Source: Perognathus longimembris pacificus (taxonomy: Eukaryota; Chordata; Mammalia; Rodentia; Heteromyidae). From it: a stretch of DNA of 64,000 nt. Below the pieces are notes generated by a model. That model saw only the letters and a program-made list of their open reading frames with translations. It was not told the origin of the DNA and ran no database searches. The translations under genes were made by a program, and so were the position numbers. Where the stretch lies: contig NC_063176.1 in NCBI RefSeq assembly GCF_023159225.1, forward strand, positions 31,041,786 to 31,105,785, read 5' to 3'. Below are positions 1 through 12,000 of this stretch, piece after piece. The stretch's first letter is position 1; each line of letters begins with the position of its first letter.

Positions 1-117
1 CTCCAGCACCAGAAGTTTTTTTAAAAAAAATGACGGCTGATCTACAATATGATTTCCTATGATCTAGATGATTTTTTTAATAAAACAAAACAACAAAGAA
101 AACAAAAACAGAGTAAT

Positions 118-322
118 GTCAGGCAAGGTGGCTCATGCCTATAATCCTAGATCTGAGGGTTGGTGGTTCAAAACCTGGGCAGGAAAGTCTATGAGACCAC
201 CAAAAAGCTGGAAGTACAGCTGGGGCTCAAGTGATAGATTGGTAGCCTTTGACCACAAAAGCTCAGGGACAGCACTCAGCCTCAGGACTGGCACAAAAAT
301 AAATAAATAAAAATAAAATAAA
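118..322 (+). repeat. Composite SINE (B1/Alu-like head, Geo-like body), intron 17
   Basis: Head GGTGGCTCATGCCTATAATCC resembles 7SL-derived SINEs. The body GGGGCTCAAGTGATAG to CTCAGGGACAG matches the second monomer of IDL-Geo. It ends in an (AAAT)n tail. This same composite recurs throughout the window. Confidence 0.75.
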
Positions 323-523
323 CTTCATCATTCACTTATTAATTGGCATTAAAATTAGCCAGAAAAATAGAATATTTACCCAGGAAATTACCAGGATAAA
401 GGCCCTGGCTCTCCTAGCTAACCATACCCAGCCTCATTTTGCCACAGGGATTTTGCCAGGAAGAAGGTTGCCCTCAATGGAGCAGATCAAAGTCATGGTA
501 TATGGGTACCAACATCTACTCAC

Positions 524-600
524 CTGCATGCCTTCTTGACCGGAGACCCCTATCCCAATGTCTGCCACTTGTATCATGCTAACATCATTGGCACCATCAC
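524..600 (-). CDS. ATP10D: ATP10D exon 17 (residues 1051-1076)
   Basis: A 77-nt exon coding [11 protein letters not shown] through GQEGMQ. GDGAND is the P-domain magnesium-binding signature of P-type ATPases. The acceptor reads CTAAG and the donor GTGAGT. It is the last ATP10D exon in the window and ends in phase 0. Confidence 0.95.
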
Positions 601-3600
601 CTTAGGTAGGAAAATGAAAAAGACAGGAAAGGAGTAAAGTACTGTTAAGCTTTAGGGGCTGCTCAAAGGACCAGCTAAACCCTCCAAGGTTTATTATATT
701 TTTCGGAGACTTGAAAGCTAGTGAAGCAGAAAGTGCATGTGGCATTCCATAGCCATTGGGATGGCTTCCTGTCTTAAAGTCTTCCTGCTATGGCATCTAC
801 CCAGACTAGGTCTCCCTTTCTCCATTCTACCAACACTACCTCTGAGTCTCAGCTAGAGCTGGTGAAGGTTGTTTCTATGTTTTTACTATTCTGTCCTTAC
901 CTCACTTTTCTGGATTTTAATTCTACTTGTGCTCAGGCATAGATGTTATTTTCTCAAGGAAATCCATCTCATATCCTTTTTAAGTCAGAGTCTGTTTCTT
1001 AAGAAGGATTTCTTATTATAACTCTCGTAAGTTTTGTGGCTGTATACAGAATTTTTAAATTTTATTTATTTATTGCTTCTCCAACATGGAAACTTCTTAT
1101 AAATATCATGAATGAATATATGTTGTTGAAGATATGAAGGAATATATGTTGTTGCTAAAAGTGTGAGTAGCAAACTCATATGTTTTCTAATAATGGTATT
1201 TTGATATGATTTTGGCACTTGTGAGTCTATGTAGCTTATTAGGATGAATCCAAACACCTATATTTATGGTGAGGCCTGGAAATAAATATCTTCTATACCC
1301 TGGGATCAGCGTTTGTTTCAAAGGGGGGCACTTGTCAAATATCTTCTATACCCTGGCCTCAATGATTGTTTCAGAGTCACTTGCCTCAATCTAATAATAT
1401 AATTAAAAAGTTCAAGGATTGCAGCTTCAGGACTATCTTAGTACTGGGGCTTGGATAATTAATTAATTCATTGATATGTTTATTCCATAAGACAACTGAA
1501 CAAAATTCTACCCCACTTCATCCAAATACTGAAGTATTTCAAGGTTTCATTTCATACTATGTCTCTCCATTTATTCTCATTCTTTGATGGTTTTATAGCA
1601 TCAAACCTCTCATAGTCACTAGCCCTAGGATTCACCAATTTATATCTCTAGACAATTCCTCAGTGCTCAATTTCCAACTTTTATTCTAGTTGCATACTTT
1701 AGATGACTACTTAGACATCTAGTGAGGTTAATGTAGGGCCCACTCTTTACTCCTCAATTTCCAATTTGCTAAATGATAGATCCATCCTTTCTATGCTTAG
1801 ACAAACACTGGCATCCTTTGACAGCTTTCTCTCCTGAAACATACTGATTCCTCAGCCAAAGATGATGTCTTCAATCCATGTCCCACCACCCTACCTGCTC
1901 CCACCCAGGCCCTGCTCGGGTCTGGATTATTTCCACAGATTACCACTGACCTCTTCACTTAAATCTCTGTGGTCCAACATATACTTTTCACACACAAGAT
2001 ATTACGATCCTTCTATACCCCCACTTCTCCTGAAAAGAGTCCATTGGCATATCCGTATGTCTTCAGACAAGCAAAAGTCACAGCTTTCAAGACACCGTGT
2101 GTGATCTGGCTATCATCCAGTCCAATCTCACATCAGGTAGGCAAATAGATGATGAAGGAATTGGGAAGGAAGCAAAGGGAGACAGAGAGAAAGCAAGAGG
2201 AAAAGGACGAAGTGAAAACACAAGGATAGACCAAAGATTAACCTCTGGTTTTTATGACATGGTTCCATCTTCACTCACCTATGGCCAGAGTCATCACATG
2301 CAGATGGTTGCGAACCAATTTCACCACCTCACTTTTCTGCAGGGGTGTGGCACGGCAACATACCACAGCGTGGCACCAGGCAGTCAACTCCAGAAACCTT
2401 CTCTGCAGATTCTCCTGCAGGGCAAACTCCAGGGTCTTTCCAGTGATAATAAGTCCAGCTCGTGGCCCTGAGTCCTGGAGTACGGGAGGTTGAGGGATAG
2501 CTTGATTGGATGTAGACTCTGGAGCTTTCTTCTTAAGTTCTTTCAGAATGGTGCTCATCAGCATTTCACAGGCATCCTTGAACCAAGAAACAAAGTTAAG
2601 TTAGCCTTGGGATGGCCTTGGAGAGCCAGCTCAATTTTCTCTGCCATTTCTTAGTACCTGACGGATTAAGGACACTTCCATTAGATTAGAAACCATGTAA
2701 GGTCTGGAAATAACTATACTTTTGCAAACTTAGGAACAAAAGTTGATAGAAATGTATGAAACAGACAGACATAATTTCAGACATTCCATTTGAGGTTCTG
2801 GAAGCAATTCACTAAGTGACAAATTAGGCTCCATGATGTTCATGTCCCTTTGTTTTAAAAAACTAATAAGGGAGTCCGGGGGGGGGGGTGTGAAAAAATG
2901 GAGAAGAGATTTAAACATAAGTGACTGTGTCACCACTGATAAAACTCAATTAAATGGTATTCACTGTATTATATTGAGGTATATGGAAAGTCTTTCCATG
3001 TGGAATAGCAATTAATAGCAAATAATATTAGCTACGGTTGATATTCAGTAATTAGTTCTTAAACTAGTAGCTTTCAATGCCTTCCAATAGAAATTGCTTG
3101 TAAATAAATTCCATAATCCTACTGATGTTACTGATTAGAAACATCTCTTAGTCAATAGATTAAAAGCTAGAAGAAATGATTTTAAGTGTTTTATCATAAA
3201 GAATGGCAAATGGTTGAGGAAATACATTGTCTTAATCTGATTGAGATATTATGTGATGTATAGATGTTTTGCAACTTCACATGATACTCCATTAATTATT
3301 AATTATTAATTTTTATGCTTTAGGTTCCAGTTAAAAATAAATGTAGTTAATTTTAAAAAAATCTAGAAATGTGGCTTAGCGGTAGAGTGCTTGCCTAGCA
3401 TGCATGAAGCCCTTGGTTCTATTCCTTAGTACCACATAAACAGAAAGCCGGAAGTGGTACTGTGGCTCAAGTGGTAGAGTGTTAGCCTCGAGCAAAAGAC
3501 TCTCAGGGACAGTACCCAGGCCCTGAGTTCAAGCCCCCCAAAAAATGGCCAAAAAAAACCTATCAAAATACAAAAAAAAAACACAAAAAACAGAAAAGAA

Positions 3601-6600
3601 AAACAGAAAGAGAAAGAAACAAGAGCAGCACAGAAGTATTTTGAAAGATTAAGAGCAGGTACAACCATGCCAGCGACCTAACTGACCTTCTTCATTATAA
3701 TATTTATTATTTCATACAAATGAAACTTTCAATTCTGACAGTCACATTTGGGTCAGAAAGTCCTCAGTCCTGGGGCACTGTGCTGTGCATTATAGAATAT
3801 TTAGCATCCCCACCTGTCTTCCAACAAGATACAATAGCTGTCCTCCTTTCCCCAACTGAGATTACTAGACTATTTCCAGACATTGCCAAGTATATCCTGA
3901 AGGGCAATAGGACTCTTGGATGCAAGGGAGGTGGGGTTACTATAACTGATATAAATGATGTTACTATACCTTGCTTCCAAAATGGGCCACAGACCATTTG
4001 CCTAATCTACTTTCATAGATGCAGCAGGCATGCAACAGTATGCCTGGTTTTTATGGAAACAGGTTCCTCTGGATCTTGGGAATGTTCTAGAAGAACATTC
4101 AAAGTACCAGCAGAAGTTTTCCTTTTCTGGTGAAGAATGACCCAATTACTATTTTTTTAAGTTTTCTGAGCTAGCAGCTATACTGTAGTAGCATCTAGCT
4201 ACTCAGGATACAGAGATTAAGAGGGCTTACAGTTTGAGACCGGTCTGGGTAATATGTTGATGAGACTCCATCTTAAAAGAAAAAATCTGGGCACAGTAGT
4301 ATGCAACTAGTTAATACAGTTATAGCAGGAAATACAAAATAGGATTGCTGTCTAGGCAAGTCTGGGCAAAATAAACAAAGATTCTATGTCAAACAATCAG
4401 AACAGAAATGGCTGGAGGTGTGGCTCAAGCAACAGGCCTTTGCAAAGCCTAGTTTCTCTCCACCAAAAAATAGTTTTCTGGGGCTGGGGATATGGCCTAG
4501 TGGCAAGAGTGCCTGCCTCGTATACATGAGGCCCTGGGTTCGATTCCCCAGCACCACATATACAGAAAATGGCCAGAAGTGGCACTGCGGCTCAAGTGGC
4601 AGAGTGCTAGCCTTGAGCAAAAAGAAGCCAGGGACAGTATTCAGGCCCTGAGTCCAAGCCCCAGGACTGGCCAAAAAAAAAAAAAAATAGTTTTCCACAT
4701 TATTTGCTTAATAATGTTATATAATTAAGGTAAAATAAAAACTTTCTCGTGTTTCTCATGTTTTAAAAAATTGGTAATCAAAATTAGATAGCAGTCGTTG
4801 ATTACTTCTATTTCACATTCAGTGAACTTCTCTGTTCTATGAAACATCATTGGAGAGCACTTTATAGTTCTTCACATGATACCACAGCTACCCATGACTC
4901 TGGTGTAACTCTCACATTATGAATAAGGAAGAGGTTCAGGAAGGAACTTATCACCCTGAAGTCCCATGCTTGGTTAGCAGCAGGTCGTGCATGTGCCAGC
5001 CACTCAGGCCATATCCTTTCTCAGTGACTAACATAACCAATATTTTCATGGACTCAGCCTCTTTCTAGTACAGGGTGCTGGCTGTGGTTGTGGTTATTTG
5101 CTCCTGGGTCATTCCGCTTTAATGAAAAAGCCTCTCTAAACTGAATAAGGACAACTCTCTTTCCTCAACAGATACCATCAAGCTGAGACCCCATGAAAGT
5201 CTGGCCATAGAAACATGGTAAGCTGACTGTAGCCTGGACACAAGCTCAAGATGAGATCCTAATGGGCAGAAGAGACAGGCTGATGTGGCATAATGATGTC
5301 AACTGGTTAAATCTCACTGCTGAGAAAGAAAGAGTAAGACTTCCTAGGAAAATTGAAACAACAGATCTTGGAAGATATTGCTGTAACTATAACTTCTGAA
5401 AAAAGTATGATGCTCATCGAAGATTAGGAAATCTGTGGAAGAGATAAGCAGGAGAAAAGGCCAGAGAAAAATAAGCTATGTGTAAATCTCTTCAATTCTT
5501 TCTCCTTTGAACAAAACAACTTCTCCCCTCTTTTAAACATTTCTTCCCATGTTTGACATCCGCAGGAGCAGTATGTAAGAGTAGCCACTAGAGGGCAGTA
5601 TGAAGCTGTGAGCCTATTTTCATGTCTCATAAAAATACCTATTTATCTGATTCCAGCAGAAATTATTACTTCCCTTCACTAGAGAGAAATTATCACTAGA
5701 GGGCATGATTGTGTCAAGTGACTACTTTCATTCCTTGTCTTAATAAAACTACCTGATTTCTTTCTCAAGATTTGTTAGCTATTTTGGGCTGTCTTGTCAA
5801 ATACTTGGTAATCCAGCATAGAGGTGGACAAAATAAATAAGTAAAATAATACAAAGGAAGCTTTCTTCTTTAACTATTTTTCAGCCATGATTCCTCTAAG
5901 TCACGACGATTATTCCACAAGCCTTTGGAAAATGATGGCATCCTCCCAAATATGAGCTCAGTCACTGATCACTGGCTGAATAAATATCAGAAAGCTAAAG
6001 GTTGGTTATCAGCTTTTCTTTCTTCTTACATATATCTAATTCCAAATGCTCCACTGGCCTGAAAAACAAAAGGATGGGCTTAATCTCATTATACCTACTT
6101 TGCTCTGGGTATTGAGGATAAAGAGCTTGTCTTCTGGCCTCAGTAGTCTGCACGCATGAGCTATGTTGACAGCTGTCTCCTGCTTGTCTCCTGTCAGCAT
6201 CCAGATCTTGATGCCGGCTTGGTGAAGGGCCTCTATGGACTCCGGGACTCCCTCTTGAAGACGGTCTTCAATGCCAGTTGCTCCTTAAAACAACCAAAGT
6301 GAAGCAAGGCCTTTAAGAAACCAAAGCAAGCTTAAGCTTCTCTAGACTTTAATTGAATTCTACTCATTAAGCCAGGCAACTGGTGGTTTGTGCCTATAAT
6401 CCTAGCCATTCAAGAGGCTGAGATCTGAGGATGGAGATTCAAAGATAGGCTGGGCAGGAAAAATAATTCTATGAGACAATGCTTAGGCCCTGAGTTCAAG
6501 CCCCAGGACACATCTATACAGTACCTAATATGTTACATACACTCTACTTTGTAATGCTTGTTAACTAGCCATATTAGTATTTCTCTAGGAAAACTTGCAG

Positions 6601-8981
6601 ACTTTTAGTATAAGTCGGATGATATGTACTATAAATAGTGTTCTATCAAACAAGGCCTGATTTTGCTGCCAAATTGTTGTAGGCATTAAATCCACAGTAT
6701 ATTTTAATTTTAGAATTGCAAATGAAGAAATGTGGAACTAAGTTACATACATTGGCATAGAAAAAATACTGGGAAGGAGTTATATTATCCTACTTGATAA
6801 AGAGGAATCAGTATTTTTCTCCTGAGGGAAGGAGCTCAGAAGTTGGTCTCCTGGTATATTGGTACTTATGGTAGAATCTATCTCCATGTTTTTCCTCAGG
6901 TTCCCAAACTTGACTGTTTCCTTAGATTCAGAAAGCTTTTTAACAATTCCAGTTCTCCGAATACACGCCATGCTAATCACAGACCCTGGGGATAAGATGT
7001 TTAAAACTCTCTAGATGATTCTAAGATACAGCTCAATCTGACATAAAAAGTGTCTGTTCTGCAATTCCAGGAGGGAATCACAGAGGCAAAGAAGAAAACT
7101 AGGTTTCATTAGGTCAGTTTCAGAAAAACATGGACCCTGGAGCCAGGTAAAAGTGAATTCCATTCTTGGTTATTTCATAACTAACTGATAGTTACTCGCA
7201 TGTAACTTCAAAACAAATCATTGAACTGCTTTTCTAAATAAGATGGAGATTGGTTGTGAGAACCAAAAACTACTACATGCCTGCAAAAACTGTTAGCTGC
7301 TACTGAACTCAAGAAACTTTGTACTCTATGCTGGGGGCAGAGGTTTTAAGTGATCTCCTAAGAATGACCATCCTGATCCTACCACAAAATGTTGTCCAGT
7401 TCACTGCAGTGAAAAACAGAGCAGAACAAGCCAAGTACCAGAGGTTCACATTTACAATCCTAGCTACTCAGGAGGGTGAAATCTGAAGATTGAAGTTCAA
7501 AGCAAGCCTGGGTAGGAAACGCTGAAGACTCTTAACTCCAATCAACTACCAAAAAGCTGGAAGTAGAGCTATGGCTCAAGGACAAGAGAGCTAACCCTGA
7601 GGAAGAGACACTCAGGGACAGTGCCCAGGCCCCAAATTCAAGCCCAAGGACTGAGTGGTCCAATAAACAAAACAGACCAAGACAGACTGGAAGCAGTGTA
7701 GACACGCAAATCACAAATGTTCACTAGACTGAAGTGGTAAATATCATAGTTAGAGATAATCAATTGTTGTTCCAATTTCCCTAACTCATACAAAGCAACA
7801 CAACACACTCTACCTACCCAATAATGTTAGCTGGTTCTCCAATCTCATGGCAGACTCGATGAGTAATTCTTCCCGATTGTCAATGCTCGTTTCAGCTAAA
7901 AAATGGCTCCTCAACCACTCTGCATAATCGGTGTCATTCATAACCTGTGAAAAGAAGGAAAGAGACAGAAAACAAGCCTTACAGTCTTGCAGAATCCTAG
8001 CAGGACTCAGGATTCACGGCTGGAAAAATACCAGTCCATCAGCTTGCTTGTAGGTATTTGTTTCTCCTTCCAGGAGGTGCATGCCCTCTGGGCACCTGGC
8101 CATAGCTCCTCACACCTGGTGATATAAGTAGTGTGACAGAGATAGATAGACCTGATGATGGATGGACCTGATGCTTAGCTCAGTATCTCAGGGCAAGTTC
8201 TAGGACATATCTATAGTAAGTTATTCTATTTAATTAAACTATGAAGCAGTGCAGTTGGGACAGTCTATACATGACAGTTTGACCCAGGGTGATTTTAATG
8301 GTGCCTTTAGGGAAGTGTCATCAGGATGTTGGGTGAGGGAATCTGTAGCCATTAGCATCTTTGATATGGTTTGGTGGTTAGTTCAGTGGGTAATCATTGA
8401 TAAAGAATAAAAGCAAAGGTCCCTAGAAGTGAGGCAAGGAAATCTTAATCTCTCATCCCCCCACTCCAAACAAATTAAGCAGAAATCCTGGGAAAAGATC
8501 TAATATTATTTTTTCCCTTTCTCTTTAGTGGCCCACAAAAGGATGTATTCATACTTCAGTTTTTCCAAAACTAGACAGACTGAAGGGTATGAGCACTATG
8601 CCCTGCCTACAAGTTAATATTATTTGGGGCAATATGACACCATGGGGCTATATTTTTTCTTAGAGGCAGGATCATTGAACTGACAAGGCAGAGACTCTGT
8701 GTGACTTAAACTCTCCATTCTTCATACAACCTAGTATAAGGCAGATCTTGGATCCTTCATTAACTTCACTGGCTCAGTTCTGTGGGGTCCACAATCGATC
8801 CCAATTACTCTAATACAGTGCACAAGAACAAGAACTTGGATAAGAGAAGTTCTGGTAAAAACATTGTTCATTTCATTTATTGACACTCTGGCATCTCTAT
8901 CATTCAAATTTTCATTCAGAAAGCATATGCTATTTTCAATAGAAAACAATGATGAATAAAATCTAGCAAATCTATCTATCC

Positions 8982-9025
<44 letters not shown>

Positions 9026-12000
9026 GTCTGTCTGTCTGTCTGTCTATCTACCTAATCCATCCATCCATCCATCCAGCCAGCCAGCCAGCCAGCCATCTAG
9101 ACAGGGTCTCACTATGAAGCCCTTGTTTTGTGGCCCAGGTTGGCTTGGAATATGGGATTCTGCTGCCTCTGCCTTCCAATTGCTGAGATTACAGTCATGA
9201 ATCACCATACCTGGCTATCTAGATCTCAAGATGAAAACTTCCGTATGTACTAGAAAACTAAACTACCAAAACACTGTAAGAAAAAAATGAAGGATGACCT
9301 CTGGTAACATTTATTCCAAAGCATATAAATGCTACAGCACTTACAGGTATCTACAAAGTTCTGAAGGAAGAAAAGCAGGATCCAGGTATTTCTGCTTCTG
9401 GACACACACACTGTCTACATATAAAAGCACTTGCAGATGTCTGGAAATGTATGTACGAGCCTGCAAATGTAAGTTTTAAGCAAAATATTTTGGACATAAA
9501 ATCTAACCAACACACAGACTGCAGTGGCTATGAATCATTTATTTAAAGGCTTTAGGGTTTGCTACATAGTAGGTTTCAGCAAATGATGGCTAAACAAAGG
9601 AAAGGGCACAAAAAATGGGGTGCCATAGGCAATTCACCTTTTTTGCTATACAAAAAGTCCGTAGTCCTCGCTTGGCATAGTCATCCAAGTGCTTCTGGGT
9701 TTTCTCCCTTATTACCACCTGCTGCTTTTCCTCATTGGCTCCATCTGAAATAAGGGACCATACACTAGTATTCCTGCCAGTCTGCCCAATTAGAGACACA
9801 TATTTTATGTAAAAAACAATCAGAGCTTAATCCACATTTAAAAAAAAATAGCATTCTTGTTTTGAATCTCCTATGTACATCTACAAATAAAAACCTCAGA
9901 AATAATTGTCACCCTTGATTTTTCTCCTTCGCAGTTTCCATACTATCAATAACAACAATAATAAGGACTGCAATGTTGGCTGTCATCTCTTGAGCAGACA
10001 ACTCGTGATAGGCACTTAGCAGGTCCTCATACATTGCGCACACCTGGGAGCCTTTCAAAGGAGGGTCTGGTAATACCCACTTTGCCAAACACACAGACAC
10101 TCCATAGTTGGGTAACTTTCTCAAGTCACAGCTGAGAATGAAGTCCAGATTAGAAACCAGGTCTGTGTAAGCCCAATTGCCTTACCACTAAACCCCAGGC
10201 AAGTGTGAACAACCTCCCTCCCCATCCCCAATACTTACTTTTTAGCCTCTCAAAGCTACTGACACTGACCTCCGAATCTCCCAGCCCGTCCTGTCCCTAC
10301 CCTCTCCACTCTGCTTGAACCTACCTGGAGAAGCTACTGAGAGCAGCTCCATGATGACAGAATCAGCACCCTTTGTATATACTACAACCTGGTTGGAAAG
10401 GGGGTGCCGGACCACTACAGACATTCTTTTTCTCACTGAATCAAAGGGCAGGATGTGCAGGAGCTGAAATGTTAACGGTCCCAAAGCAGCAAAGTCCACC
10501 ATGATCTGCTCCGGTGTACGAGACTGCAAAGTGCATTGGTAAGCTTTGGCAGCATATACTAAGGCTGCCTCATCTGGACTCTCTGCCTCATAGCACAGGT
10601 CAGAGGCCAAGGGTCGTCCTGGGAGGGGGCCCACCCGGCCATTGGTCAGTGCTACATCACTGTTTTGTTCCTCGGTTTCTGTACAGCAAGCTGCATCAGC
10701 AGCATTCTGGGAGCTCTCACTCATTGAAGAGGTCTCTTCCTCCAACGGTGAAGACAATTTCATTCGACTGAAGAGAGAGAGTCTGCTGACAAAGGTGCTG
10801 GGAACCCCACAGGGCAAGTCTTTCCCACTGGCCAGGGAGGATGAACTTGATCTTCGGACAGACAGTCTTTGAAAGAGGTTTTTAAACTCTTCTAAGGACT
10901 TCATGGGCATCCCACTCAGTGAAGACAGCCCAATCTAGAAAAGACAATTTCACAAGGTCTCAATAAATATACTCAAAAGTCACTTATCACAACCTGGAAG
11001 TCCAGCTGGTAAAAAGCAGAACAGGACAAAGTCACATGGCTAACAGCTTGCTTCCAATAGCTGCAATAGAAAACATGAATGGAAATAAAAGGCACCATAG
11101 AAGAGGGTGCAGTGAGGGTAATGGTATTATAAATTTGAGAAAAAAATATATAACAATAAAGGCAGAAGATATATAATGCTAACACTGAACCACTTTTTCC
11201 TAAACAAATAACTTGAAATACAGAAACATCAATAATCTTCATTGTATACATCCTAGTAATAGCAATTTAAGAGCTGTAGGCAAATTAAGAATTCAATAAC
11301 AAACTAGAAGCATCTTTTTTGAAATATTAACTTTATAAAGACCAAGAGGTCTTGTGATTGTATCCACACTATCTCTGTAATCTTATCTGAGTGTATGGGA
11401 AACAGTGTGTACTGGAACTGGAATTAGGAAATTCAAAGGGAATACCAAAATTGAGAGACAAAGGGTAAAATAAGAGAAACAACAACAAAAGCAATACTTG
11501 CAAAACTGTTTGGTGTAAGTGAACTGAACACCTCAGGGGGGGAAAGGGGGAGGTGGGAGGGGGGTATGAGGGACAAGGTAACAAACAGTACAAGAAATGT
11601 ATCCAATGCCTAACGCATGAAACTGTAACCTCTCTGTACATCAGTTTTATAATAAAAAAAAGAAAAAAAGAAAGACCAAGAGGTAATATTATAAAGGTTA
11701 TGAAAATGTAAAGAAACAAATAACTGATAATACATGTACTAAACATCAAAGAAAAATAAAGCAAACGGTTCACAAAATACATTTTTTCTTTACTTTTTAG
11801 ATTCTACAAAAGTTGTTACTTTGACTTAAACAAAAACCAAGAAAATGGAAGTGTGGTTCAAGTGGTAAAGCAAAAGCCTTAACTAAAAAAAGAAAGAGCC
11901 AAGTGAGAGTGAGAGGGCATAAGGTCAAGCCCCAGTTCTAGCACCAGAAAAAGAAGAAAGGAAGGAAGGGAGGGAGGGAGGGAGGGAGGGAGGGAGGGAG

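Noticed and set aside
3720..4133. 137-codon open frame in ATP10D intron 15
   Set aside because: It lies over a MER5A-like transposon relic. It has no family similarity, no splice context and an implausible composition.
8970..9093. Regular short repeats as a CRISPR-like array
   Set aside because: These are 4-bp microsatellite units without spacers, in a mammalian intron.
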